64,000 nt of DNA, taken from contig JAQTMZ010000005.1 in the NCBI GenBank assembly GCA_028714075.1, positions 62,001-126,000 on the forward strand, written 5' to 3'. The stretch is from Gallionella sp. GTDB lineage: Bacteria > Pseudomonadota > Gammaproteobacteria > Burkholderiales > Gallionellaceae. The notes under the pieces were generated by a model. The model was not told the origin of the DNA. It saw only the letters and a list, made by a program, of their open reading frames with translations, and searched no databases. How positions within the stretch are numbered: position 1 is the first letter of the stretch; each line of letters opens with the position of its first letter. This document shows, one piece after another, positions 25,087 through 33,932 of the stretch. The translations under genes were made by a program, and so were the position numbers.

Positions 25087-26468
25087 TACAAACCGCCTTT
25101 TGATGCCCTGAGATAATCAGCGGTGGCTTTTTCCAGCGCGAGGCGTTTTAGTTCTTCTTCTTGGCGCAGCCATTTTTCTGCTTCCCGATTTTGGATCGTG
25201 TTGAATTCTTTTCCGCGCAGACGAACCTTTTCGAGCAGAAACTCTTCTGCTGACAGCCCCATGAATTCACCTGTGCTCTGAAAATATCCATAGAGGTCAT
25301 AAAGAAAGCTATCAATCCCATCGGCATAATTCGTGAGGCCATTTTTTGCCATATAGGATGCAATCGCACTTGCACCCAGCGAAAATATCCGTTTGTCCTC
25401 TGGCACTCTGGTGGCATCAAATGATCTTGTAAGCTGCCCTCCATCGGTTTCCCAATCAATTGAGGATAGATACCCCCACAGCGGATGAATGGGCCAGCGG
25501 GAACGCGTCTGGTCGTCTGGGTTGGGGATAGTAAGTCGCAGCCATTCCGTTGCTGCATAGCTCCATAGGCCGTTCAGGTTTTCCAGCACGCTGTCTAGCC
25601 TGACAAGGTTGTGTTGTGAAAGCACCTCACGCCTGAACTGAAACTCCACGCGCCAGATAGGTTCGCCAGACACCCACCCTCCAGCTTTCCATAAGGGGAG
25701 AAGATCATTGCGGCCACTCTCAACGATCTCCAGTAGCTTGTTATATAAACGGCAAGCCATGTTGCCGCCTAGACCTATCGTCCAACCTGTAAACTGTTCG
25801 GCCACCGAGTAGGCGGCAATGTATTTGCCGCGTGTTACCCAAGCCTCACGCCCCCATGATTCCATGTTTTCGTTTGAAACAAAATCAGCAAACAAATCGA
25901 TGCGGCTGACGTGTGCCGAATCTGTGAGCGTTCCAAGCTCATTCAAGATGGCGTGAAGATGCGCTTCTGCTTCCTTTGGGGTGACACTAGCCAGATACCG
26001 AGAGGACATCTTCACGTAGGCCATAGGCAGCTTTTTGGAGCTTCTGGATAGTTGAATACGGAATGCGCCATCTTCCAGCACATAGGGGAACACCGATGAA
26101 CCTTTGTCCTTTACTTCGAAGGTATGGCCGGCGATGGGATATTGTGCGAGGGCTTGCTGATCGATTTCAGGATGCTGTGCGAGTTGCTTGAGTTGAGTCA
26201 ATCTGGCCTGCACATGCTCAAACAGGTCACCTTGATAGGAGAGGTAGAGACTATCAACTCCAAACCTTAAAAGCTTGAAGTACTCATTATTGCTGTTATA
26301 GGGTTCTCTGTTAGTAGGCGGCGAACCCTTTCCACCATCGCTGCTTATTCGCCCGTCCGGCACACGCTGCGCGTGTGTGCGGTCGGGCTGCTGCGCGGCG
26401 GTGGTGAAATATGCTGCATTATTGCTGAATGTACTGGATTGACTGTTTGAATCAGACTGATGAGACAT
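25086..26468 (-). CDS. replication initiation protein (Rep_trans/PF02486-like)
   Basis: A 460-residue protein. After a disordered N-terminus (residues 1-55), it has a domain with HVSRIDLFADFVS and EPIWRVEFQFRREVL, which match the replication initiation factor family used by rolling-circle plasmids, filamentous phages and integrative elements. The C-terminal 60 residues are a charged coiled coil. The ATG at 26468 has an AGGAGT site. With an integrase and HTH gene in one overlapping operon, this indicates an integrative element able to replicate after excision. The family match is by motif recollection; a catalytic Tyr cannot be assigned by eye. Confidence 0.72.
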   Translation of the reverse strand: MSHQSDSNSQSSTFSNNAAYFTTAAQQPDRTHAQRVPDGRISSDGGKGSPPTNREPYNSNNEYFKLLRFGVDSLYLSYQGDLFEHVQARLTQLKQLAQHPEIDQQALAQYPIAGHTFEVKDKGSSVFPYVLEDGAFRIQLSRSSKKLPMAYVKMSSRYLASVTPKEAEAHLHAILNELGTLTDSAHVSRIDLFADFVSNENMESWGREAWVTRGKYIAAYSVAEQFTGWTIGLGGNMACRLYNKLLEIVESGRNDLLPLWKAGGWVSGEPIWRVEFQFRREVLSQHNLVRLDSVLENLNGLWSYAATEWLRLTIPNPDDQTRSRWPIHPLWGYLSSIDWETDGGQLTRSFDATRVPEDKRIFSLGASAIASYMAKNGLTNYADGIDSFLYDLYGYFQSTGEFMGLSAEEFLLEKVRLRGKEFNTIQNREAEKWLRQEEELKRLALEKATADYLRASKGGL

Positions 26469-26568
26469 TTTAAAACTCCTAACCAGCGGCGGACATGCGA
26501 TTGCTTTCCGCAACGGTTAAGAAATTTATGCCTCAGGAGTGAGTGTTTCGAGGCACTAGAAAAGAATT

Positions 26569-27471
26569 CTAGTGCCTTGACCTTTGATTGATTTTCTGGA
26601 ACTCACGATATTCGCGTATGCGTTTGGACAAGTATCCAACATCTTCAATTCTGTTTTTGTAACCGCCGACACCTGCGGCATCGCAAATGTCGAGAATCTC
26701 GCGATGCTTGAGTGATCCATCTAAATAGCCACTTTCATCCAAACAAGCCAAGGTAAGCCACAGTGTTTTGTAGCGAATATTGCTTCGTAAAAGAGGGCTC
26801 TTAAGGCGATAGTGCAGCTTGTCCAGGAAGTCTGTCTCACCGTTTAAAATTGCCCTGTCGTAACGTTCTTTAAAATAGGGCAGGGCTGACAGAATGCGCT
26901 TGTCGATCTGCGCAGCAAGAAAAAATGCGTCTTCATCACCGCATTCTGCTGCCTGTACCAAGTCGGTCATTCTGCGTCCGTGAACCATCATTGAGATGAG
27001 GTTAAAAAAAGTTGCAAAGAATGCCGACATAGTGATTTGAGCTTGTTGCATGGCCTTTGTAAATTCTTCTGGGCTAAGTTCGCTTATTGCTTTTTGGGCG
27101 GCCTGCTCCTCTTCTGGGGTGTCTGGGATAGAGTCAAAAAAGGCGGTGGACGCTCCACTCATAGAGTTAATCAGTTCTTCAGTGCAGAGTGCTTGTTCTT
27201 CCTCATTCATTTGTTGAATTTTGGCGCCCAAAGCATTTATTTCTTCGGCTGGCATAAAGGCCAATAGCAGTAGTTTGGAAAGTGTTTCTTTGTTTTTATA
27301 GAGTTCTGGGTAGTTGTGGATTTTAAGCCTGTCTATCATTTCGAGCATTTTGGGAGGAGTGCTGACCCAGCCACCATTCTGCTCAATAAAAATCAGCATT
27401 TCCTCGTACTCAGGAATGCTTTCCTTGAGGTTGGAGGAAATGAATTCTCGGGAAAGTTTAGGTAGTTTCAC
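26569..27471 (-). CDS. hypothetical cargo protein of element B
   Basis: A 300-residue, mostly alpha-helical soluble protein. The middle has an acidic stretch (TPEEEQAAQKAISELSPEEF), then a hydrophobic helix (ITMSAFFATFFNLISMMVHG) and a C-terminal basic region. I recognise no family. It lies on the same strand as rep, int and the HTH gene, upstream of them, separated by 100 bp. Its lack of similarity to core genes and its position inside a small integrative element make it a candidate for element-specific cargo such as defence or exclusion; that is speculation. Confidence 0.6.
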   Translation of the reverse strand: MKLPKLSREFISSNLKESIPEYEEMLIFIEQNGGWVSTPPKMLEMIDRLKIHNYPELYKNKETLSKLLLLAFMPAEEINALGAKIQQMNEEEQALCTEELINSMSGASTAFFDSIPDTPEEEQAAQKAISELSPEEFTKAMQQAQITMSAFFATFFNLISMMVHGRRMTDLVQAAECGDEDAFFLAAQIDKRILSALPYFKERYDRAILNGETDFLDKLHYRLKSPLLRSNIRYKTLWLTLACLDESGYLDGSLKHREILDICDAAGVGGYKNRIEDVGYLSKRIREYREFQKINQRSRH

Positions 27472-27658
27472 GAACTGGTATTAGGCTTATTTTACGAGGT
27501 GTGCTGCTACTATACACTTGTACTCAAGTATAAAAATCACAAGGAGGACTTCCCGAAACCAGCCGTTCACCAAGCTCAGCTAACGACACATTGCAGACAT
27601 CCATAATGAAAGAACAGCATATCTCAACAGTTTGGCCGTTCTACCTAGGGCAAGGTGG

Positions 27659-28399
27659 TCAATGCTTTCTAATGATCGTTAACGCGTTGTTCTCAAAACT
27701 CCCCGAGTGGAATACTTCGACAAAGGCTACCTGCTCTTGCCCATCAGGCGTGATAAAAAAAATGGAGATTTTGTTTTGGCCCGGAAATATTGGAAGATTT
27801 TGTGAAGGGTCGCCTATAAGTATCTTGCGCTCGCCGTTGACGACACCTACATCTGCGATTTTGACGTACGCAATGGAGTTGGTTATGGGGCTAGGGAGCG
27901 TAGTGATTGGGAATCGGAATTTTGCATCAGTCCAATTAGGATTGTGCTGTGGAAAATGAAATGAGTTCTCGGCAAGCACACGTATCTCAGGTAATGTCTT
28001 TGCAAACCTTCCCGATAATTGAAGCAGTGTCCCTACGGCACTAAACTCCAATTCCTTTATATGTTCAGGATTCTGTGGAAGATTTTTTACTATACGCTCC
28101 TCATCTCCTCCAGTCTGATATATGGCTTCCTTATCTCGGTTCACAGTTCTATTTGGACGTTCTGTAGCAGTCGTGTTAATTGTTACAGGGCCATTGATAA
28201 TCCCTGCTGTAACGCCAGTTTGCTTTACGGATGAGATAGAACTAATCGTCGTTTCGGCTGAAGCCGCTACTGGACGGTCAACCATGGCAGAAGAAGGTGG
28301 ATACATCTTGGCCCAACCATCTCTCGCAATTTGCTGCCCGTAAAACGCCATAATCGGCGCTAACGCAATCAGGAATACACCAAGAATAATTTGAGCCAT
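27659..28399 (-). CDS. hypothetical single-pass membrane protein, cargo of element B
   Basis: A 246-residue protein with one N-terminal membrane segment (about residues 4-22, IILGVFLIALAPIMAFYG), a low-complexity Ser/Thr-rich linker and a globular domain of about 140 residues (from SAVGTLLQL to the end) rich in beta-strand patterns. I recognise no family. The topology suggests a domain outside the cytoplasm or at the membrane face. It is the outermost gene of the 5-kb element, next to the outer att copy, a usual position for cargo genes. Confidence 0.6.
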   Translation of the reverse strand: MAQIILGVFLIALAPIMAFYGQQIARDGWAKMYPPSSAMVDRPVAASAETTISSISSVKQTGVTAGIINGPVTINTTATERPNRTVNRDKEAIYQTGGDEERIVKNLPQNPEHIKELEFSAVGTLLQLSGRFAKTLPEIRVLAENSFHFPQHNPNWTDAKFRFPITTLPSPITNSIAYVKIADVGVVNGERKILIGDPSQNLPIFPGQNKISIFFITPDGQEQVAFVEVFHSGSFENNALTIIRKH

Positions 28400-28739
28400 G
28401 CGGATTGCCTAACGATTTGTATGCGAACGCCGGAATCATAGCATGCATTAATAATGCTCAAGAGCCACAGGTTAACGACCGCTTCTGGCACACAACAGAA
28501 TGTTGGCTATTGTAATTGCCTTCCTGGAAGCGGCCATTGAAAAATATATTCTTGTCGTTTTACTTGTTAATCGCCACAAATGCTACGCACTTGTGATGGA
28601 GTTGTCACAGACTTGCGATGCAAGACTGTGGTGACTTTTCGGTGACTTGAGGGGTAATTACCTGGCAAAACAGTGCAAAATGGGGAACGAGCGGCACTGT
28701 TACAGTTAATGAAATCAATACGTTATAACGAGTAAATCA
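28400..28739. other. non-coding right end of element B
   Basis: About 340 bp between the last cargo gene and the outer att copy. I see no gene. It may carry the element's origin or integrase arm sites, but no repeat pattern is obvious by eye. Confidence 0.4.
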
Positions 28740-28790
28740 GTCGACATCCAAGGGGTCGGTGGTTCGAGTCCACTCGTGCCTACCAAAAAA
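28740..28790 (+). repeat. tRNA 3'-end attachment site (outer copy, attR)
   Basis: Identical over 51 nt to 23684-23734. It is followed by a strong terminator and by ordinary chromosomal genes, so it is the right boundary of the integrated DNA. A complete tRNA is absent here; after integration at a tRNA 3' end the whole gene is restored at the other end, which would lie left of position 1. Confidence 0.88.
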
Positions 28791-28795
28791 AACAC

Positions 28796-28828
28796 AAGGG
28801 TTTAAGCGACTTCGCTTAAACCCTTTTT
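28796..28828 (+). terminator. rho-independent terminator of the target tRNA locus
   Basis: A perfect 13-bp stem (28796-28808 with 28813-28825, starting AAGGGTTTAAGCG) with a 4-base loop, followed by a T-run to 28828. It lies six bases after the tRNA-derived repeat and is probably the original terminator of the tRNA gene. Confidence 0.85.
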
Positions 28829-28901
28829 GTTGTGCCGATTTTGCGGTGCTGTGTATTTAATCTGCCAATAGTTTTATGCCCCTCGGGTATAATTTGCGCC
28901 C

Positions 28902-29828
28902 ATGCAGATTTTACGCGGACTCTATTCCCCCGATACCCGGCCTGTAGCACTTACCATCGGTAATTTCGACGGGGTGCATTTGGGCCATCAGGCGTTGCTG
29001 AATGAATTACATACAGCAGCGCAAACGCGCGGGCTATCAACGGCGGTGGTGATTTTTGAGCCGCATCCGCGCGAATTTTTTACGCCACAACAGGCCCCGG
29101 CACGCCTGACCAGCCTGCGCGAGAAGCTGGAGTTGTTCGATTCCATGAACATCGACCGCGTGCATGTATGCCACTTTAATACGCGTTTTGCGCAGATGGG
29201 GGCGGCGGATTTTATTCATGCGCTGCATGAAAAGTTGTCGGCAAAATTTGTGTTGATCGGCGACGATTTCCGCTTCGGTAACGGGCGTGCCGGTGATTTT
29301 GCGCTGATGGAAAAAATCGGTTCACAGCAGGGTTTCGCGGTACAGGCAGTGCATAGTGTGCTGCATGGCGGCGTGCGAATTTCCAGCACGGCGGTGCGTG
29401 CTGCGCTGGCCGACGGAGATATGCTTATGGCGCGGCGCTACCTCGGGCGGCCATACAGCATCAGCGGGCGCGTGGAGCACGGTGATGGCCTGGGTAAGCA
29501 GCTCGGGTTCCCGACTGCCAATATCCAGTTGAAACACAACCGCCCGCCGTTGTCCGGAATTTTCGTGGTGCGTGTGCATGGCGACGGTTTGCCTCCGATG
29601 GAGGGTGTGGCGAGCCTGGGCGTGCGCCCGACGGTGAGGCAGGATGGCAAGCCGGTGCTGGAAGTTCACGTGTTCGATTTTTCGCGCGAGATTTACAACA
29701 AGCACATGCGCCTCGATTTTCTGCACAAGCTGCGCGATGAAGAAAAATACCCCGATGTGGATACGTTGACGCGGCAAATCGCGCTGGATGTGGAAAATGC
29801 AAAGCAATGGTTCAAACAATATGGCTGA
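28902..29828 (+). CDS. ribF: bifunctional riboflavin kinase/FAD synthetase
   Basis: A 308-residue enzyme that phosphorylates riboflavin to FMN and adenylylates FMN to FAD. The N-terminal nucleotidyltransferase half has the TIGNFDGVHLGHQ motif (residues 19-31) and a conserved ISSTAVRAAL. The C-terminal flavokinase half has GKQLGFPTANIQL, GV(R)PTV and a conserved Glu in the LEVHVFDF strand. Length is normal. It is the first gene right of the island and marks the return to core chromosome. Confidence 0.95.
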   Translation: MQILRGLYSPDTRPVALTIGNFDGVHLGHQALLNELHTAAQTRGLSTAVVIFEPHPREFFTPQQAPARLTSLREKLELFDSMNIDRVHVCHFNTRFAQMGAADFIHALHEKLSAKFVLIGDDFRFGNGRAGDFALMEKIGSQQGFAVQAVHSVLHGGVRISSTAVRAALADGDMLMARRYLGRPYSISGRVEHGDGLGKQLGFPTANIQLKHNRPPLSGIFVVRVHGDGLPPMEGVASLGVRPTVRQDGKPVLEVHVFDFSREIYNKHMRLDFLHKLRDEEKYPDVDTLTRQIALDVENAKQWFKQYG

Positions 29829-29880
29829 TGGCCTGCCGTTCCCGCACAGGGTCGGATATTTGGCATTGTCATAAAGAAAA

Positions 29881-31335
29881 ATGGCCGGATTAAAAGTACT
29901 GTTTGCAACTTCTGAAGCCGCTCCGTTAATCAAGACTGGCGGTTTGGGCGATGTCAGTGGCGCGCTGCCAGCTGCCTTGCGCGCCATTGGGGTGGATGTG
30001 CGCGTGCTGCTGCCGGGGTACCGGCAAGTTATCGCGCAACTGGCGCAGCACAAAGTCGTCGCAACATTCGATACCCTGTCGGGTTTCCCATCTGCACGGC
30101 TGTTGTCCGCTGTGACGGCGAATGATGTGCCGCTGCTGATATTGGACTGCCCGAGTTTATATCAGCGTGAGGGCGGCCCTTACCAGGACGCCAAAGGGCA
30201 AGACTGGCCGGACAATCCGCAACGTTTCGGCCTGTTGTCCAAAATTGCCGCCGTGCTCGGCAGCAGCGCATCGCCGCTGGATTGGCATCCCGATCTGGTG
30301 CATTGCAATGACTGGCAAACCGGTTTGACCCCTGCCTATCTGCGCTTTGCGCAGGGTGCCGTGCCGAGCGTCTTCACGATCCACAACATGGCGTTTCAGG
30401 GGAATTACGCCCCGGCAATATTGCGGGAACTGCGTTTGCCGCCATCCTGTTTTGGTATCGACGGTGTGGAATTTTACGGCCATATGTCGTTCCTCAAGGC
30501 GGGTCTGTTTTATGCCGACCACATCACCACCGTCAGCCCGAACTACGCGAAAGAAATCCAGCAAGCCGAGCTTGGTTTCGGCATGCAAGGGCTGCTGACC
30601 AAACGTAGCGGCGACCTTAACGGCATTCTTAACGGTATCGATACCGATGAATGGAATCCCGCAACCGACAAACATCTGGTTAAAAAATTCAGCGTGGCAC
30701 GCATGGCCGGCAAGGCGGCTGACAAGGAATATCTGCAATGCAGGCTGGGTTTGGACATTGTGCCGGATGTCCCGCTGCTCGGCGTGATCAGCCGTTTCAC
30801 CCATCAGAAAGGGCTGGACTTGTTACTGGAAGTTGCGCCGCAGCTTATCGGATTGCCGGCACAGTTAGCCATGCTCGGCAGCGGTGAAGCGCAAATGCAG
30901 CAAGCTGCGCGCAACCTGTCGCAGCGCTATCCCGGCAAGGTTGGCGTGAACATCGGCTTCAGCGAGGCGCTGGCGCATCAAATCGAAGCGGGAGCGGATA
31001 TATTTATCATGCCGTCGCGTTTTGAGCCGTGCGGCCTGAATCAGTTGTACAGCCAATGCTATGGCACGCCGCCGGTCGTCCATGCCACCGGCGGTTTGGT
31101 CGATTCGGTGGTGGATTGCACGGCGGAAACCCTCAAGGACGGTAGCGCCAGCGGCTTTGTGTTTAAAGGCATGAGCGCAGAAAACCTGTTTGCCACGATC
31201 CAGCGGTCGGTCGATCTTTACCATGACCAGCGTAAATGGAAAGCCTTGCGCAGGAACTGCATGACCAAGGACTTCAGTTGGAAAGCCAGCGCGGAGGCTT
31301 ATCGCGCCGTGTACCTCAAGGTGTTGGGGCGGTAG
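29881..31335 (+). CDS. glgA: glycogen synthase (ADP-glucose type)
   Basis: A 484-residue GT5 glycosyltransferase that extends alpha-1,4-glucan from ADP-glucose. The N-terminus has the ADP-glucose-binding KTGGLGDVSGALP motif (residues 20-32), and the C-terminal half has the GT-B signature IMPSRFEPCGLNQLYS and a conserved TGGL. Length matches E. coli GlgA. It lies 52 bp after ribF on the same strand. No other glg genes are in the window, so polymer storage is only part of the picture here. Confidence 0.95.
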   Translation: MAGLKVLFATSEAAPLIKTGGLGDVSGALPAALRAIGVDVRVLLPGYRQVIAQLAQHKVVATFDTLSGFPSARLLSAVTANDVPLLILDCPSLYQREGGPYQDAKGQDWPDNPQRFGLLSKIAAVLGSSASPLDWHPDLVHCNDWQTGLTPAYLRFAQGAVPSVFTIHNMAFQGNYAPAILRELRLPPSCFGIDGVEFYGHMSFLKAGLFYADHITTVSPNYAKEIQQAELGFGMQGLLTKRSGDLNGILNGIDTDEWNPATDKHLVKKFSVARMAGKAADKEYLQCRLGLDIVPDVPLLGVISRFTHQKGLDLLLEVAPQLIGLPAQLAMLGSGEAQMQQAARNLSQRYPGKVGVNIGFSEALAHQIEAGADIFIMPSRFEPCGLNQLYSQCYGTPPVVHATGGLVDSVVDCTAETLKDGSASGFVFKGMSAENLFATIQRSVDLYHDQRKWKALRRNCMTKDFSWKASAEAYRAVYLKVLGR

Positions 31336-31453
31336 GGAGTGTTCTTGCAATAGTTGGTATGCTGATAATCGGCCATTGCCATTTGCATGGACTTAAGCAG
31401 ATGCTGGTGACGTGCTGTTTTCGACTGTGGCACTTCAATTTGCTACAGGCTGC

Positions 31454-32410
31454 TTACATCAGCTTGTGCGGGTTCTCAATCATCTGCTGATAGACCATGC
31501 TTTGCAGGACAACACAGTCGTTCGGTTGCAGCTCGTGGAATTCGATGCCGTGATGGATGAGGCCGGGCTTTGCTGTATCGGCAGCGTCGCCGTTGAGGAC
31601 GGCGCGAATTACTCCCTTGACCGACAGGTAGGCATCAATATTGTGCAAAGGCATGCGGAATGACAGGTGGAGGATGTCCCCCTTGCCGCCCAGCGGCTGC
31701 TTGGCATCGAGTGACGCTCCGCTGGCGCTGATATCGGAAATGAGCGCGGATATTTGCTCCGCCGTGCCAGGTTTGCTGTCCTGCACTGCCGCGATGATGC
31801 GGGTCTTGATCCTCGGAGCCTTGCGTATCACGATCCCCTCTACGCTATCGGGAAACGACAGGTGCAGGTATTCGTAAGGAACCTTGCATATCCGTTCTAT
31901 GGAGCAGGAGAAGCCAAAAGCGTTCTGGCCTGAAAAAGACCGCATGATGACTTTTTTCCCACCTATGAGTTGTGCGTTAACGGTAGTCGGCGCAGTGACC
32001 AACAGGCTGGCTCCTTTCAGAAAACCGATCACCTTGACCAAATAACGTTCATTGGGACTTTGGAATTTTGACCTGAAGTCATGATCAGCCGGTACTTCAA
32101 GATTCAGCCGGTCTCCCACCTTCAGCTTCATGTCGTCGAAGGTATAGCTTTTTTTCTCGGTTTCATTCTCTGCGGGTTGTTTTGGGGGCGCTTCTTCAGC
32201 AACGGAAAAGCTGTCCTCGCCAACCTCCTTGCCGGGCGCTTCCCACGACAGTTCATGGCAGATACTGCCGGCCAGCAGTGTATCCCGGTGCTTATCGTCG
32301 CGGACGATATCTCCCTGCGCTAACAGCAGGTTGTGCTCGCAGTCATACAACGCCCAGGGCAGCGGTTTGCCGACGACAATTTCATTACTGTTGGCTGAGA
32401 TAAGGCTCAT
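31454..32410 (-). CDS. PilZ-domain protein, YcgR-like flagellar-brake type
   Basis: A 318-residue cytoplasmic protein. An N-terminal region (about residues 1-90), a YcgR N-domain-like middle (about residues 95-190) and a C-terminal PilZ domain can be distinguished. The PilZ c-di-GMP-binding residues are present: RKAPR (RxxxR) and DISASGASL (D/NxSxxG). It should respond to c-di-GMP, slowing motility or affecting polymer production. The ATG at 32410 is chosen; a TTG nine bases upstream has no clear advantage. Its neighbours include another c-di-GMP-type gene (EAL/HDOD) on the same strand. Confidence 0.82.
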   Translation of the reverse strand: MSLISANSNEIVVGKPLPWALYDCEHNLLLAQGDIVRDDKHRDTLLAGSICHELSWEAPGKEVGEDSFSVAEEAPPKQPAENETEKKSYTFDDMKLKVGDRLNLEVPADHDFRSKFQSPNERYLVKVIGFLKGASLLVTAPTTVNAQLIGGKKVIMRSFSGQNAFGFSCSIERICKVPYEYLHLSFPDSVEGIVIRKAPRIKTRIIAAVQDSKPGTAEQISALISDISASGASLDAKQPLGGKGDILHLSFRMPLHNIDAYLSVKGVIRAVLNGDAADTAKPGLIHHGIEFHELQPNDCVVLQSMVYQQMIENPHKLM

Positions 32411-32651
32411 AACAAACAATTACCCCATGGTAAAGATCGACCGACCGCTGGGCTGTATCCAATGCCCGCGGAGTAGTTTATTCACGCACCTTGAGTAAAC
32501 GCCGCTTTGGTCATACAGGCACTTTGGCGGTCACTGCCGGATTGAGATTTGTATTTTTTGCATATCCTTGTTGGGGATATCCCCTTTGCACCTGTTTTTC
32601 GCAGGGTTATTGCAATGGCCATTCGCGCATGCCGCTCGCGGGGTAAGCAAT

Positions 32652-33932
32652 CTACATGGCAATACTGTTGGCCCAGCCCAGCGCTTCCAGTTGCGCCCCG
32701 TTGAGCGTATCCGCAGTCAGGCTGGGGCAGGAATGCAGTCTTTTTTGCACGGCTGCAGCATCACCCGATTCGATTTCCCCGCACAGGGACAGCAAGTCGC
32801 CGAGATCGCCGCTGTGTTGCAACAATGCTGCCTCGATCTCTTCCTGCAGGCTCATGTGCGCCACGATGTCATGCATCGGCTCATCCATCAGGACATCGAG
32901 CAGCGACAGCATGCCCACCATGAAGGCGCGGTCGGCATAGTCGAGGTCGCGCTGGCGCACCTGCCGCGCGACCAGCTCCATCAGCTTGGCGCGCGTGGCG
33001 GCCAGTTGCATCAGCGGGCTGACCACGTTCCCTTCCTTGCCGGTGGCATACAGCAGCAGTTGCACCCAGCGTTGCAGCGCGCGGCGCCCCAGCACCATCA
33101 ACCCGTGGCCGAGCGAGCTGATCTTGACGGCCAGATTGTTGCTGGCGGAATTGACCATGCGTAGCAGGTTGTAGGACAGGGTAGGATGTTCCTTGAACGC
33201 CTCCACGATTTTGTCGTTTTCGGCCCCGCTCAGCATCAGCGTGAGGATGCGCAACAGCACCATTTTGGAAGCATCCGCGTGCTTGCCGGAAAGCATTTCG
33301 GGGCGAGCGAAGTAGTAGCCCTGGAACAGGTCGAAGCCCATCTCCATGCAGGCGCTGGCCTGTTTGCGGTCTTCCACCTTTTCCGCCAGCAGTTTGACCG
33401 GATATTTCTTGAATTCCTTTACCAGCGCGGACAGTTTGGCGGGGGCGATCTGCATCAAGTCCAGCTTGATCACGTCCACCACGCCGAGCAACGGCTTGAT
33501 GTCATCGCCCAGCTTCAGCACATCGTCCAGCGCCAGGCTGAATCCCATCGCTTTCAGGTCGCGGCAACGCGCGATGACCGCGTCATCGATAACGATGGTT
33601 TCCAGCAGTTCGATTACCACTTGCTTTCTCGGCAACAATTCGACCATGTCGCTATGCAGGAACTCGGCATCCAAGTTGATGAACCCCTTGTGCGCGCCAA
33701 GCACACCGGCTATGCCCATATCGCCGAACGCATGCAGCATCACCTGCGCGGTGGCGTGGGTATCGTCCAGCTCGCCCGCCTCTATTGACTGGCCGCCGGA
33801 GCGGAATAACAATTCGAATGCGCGCAGATCCCCTTTGCGGTCGAGGATCGGCTGGCGGGCGAGGAAGAATTGCTGCATCGGGGAGCCTCCAACATGTTGC
33901 TGCACAGGTAAACTTCGAGCATATTGCTGCAT
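32652..33932 (-). CDS. EAL/HDOD (YuxH-type) signalling protein with degenerate EAL domain
   Basis: A 426-residue protein. Residues 20-220 form an EAL-like domain, with FELLFRS, IELLE, VIKLDLM and FQGYYFARP, but the key DDFG loop is replaced by DDVLKL and the AEGVE lid by AEKVED. It is therefore likely inactive as a c-di-GMP phosphodiesterase. Residues 225-400 form an HDOD domain. Such proteins act as c-di-GMP-linked or regulatory scaffolds (CdgH/YuxH group). The start at 33932 has an AGGAA site; an internal ATG at 33878 with a GGAGG site would give the more usual N-terminus, so either may be used. Confidence 0.82.
   Translation of the reverse strand: MQQYARSLPVQQHVGGSPMQQFFLARQPILDRKGDLRAFELLFRSGGQSIEAGELDDTHATAQVMLHAFGDMGIAGVLGAHKGFINLDAEFLHSDMVELLPRKQVVIELLETIVIDDAVIARCRDLKAMGFSLALDDVLKLGDDIKPLLGVVDVIKLDLMQIAPAKLSALVKEFKKYPVKLLAEKVEDRKQASACMEMGFDLFQGYYFARPEMLSGKHADASKMVLLRILTLMLSGAENDKIVEAFKEHPTLSYNLLRMVNSASNNLAVKISSLGHGLMVLGRRALQRWVQLLLYATGKEGNVVSPLMQLAATRAKLMELVARQVRQRDLDYADRAFMVGMLSLLDVLMDEPMHDIVAHMSLQEEIEAALLQHSGDLGDLLSLCGEIESGDAAAVQKRLHSCPSLTADTLNGAQLEALGWANSIAM

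Noticed and set aside
23684-28790. Complete tRNA genes at the two 51-nt repeats
   Set aside because: Upstream of both copies the 5' half (D-arm and acceptor 5' strand) is absent.
32568-33788. Long plus-strand frames opposite the EAL/HDOD gene
   Set aside because: They are antisense to a clear domain-bearing gene, and their His/Gln-rich composition is a frame artefact.
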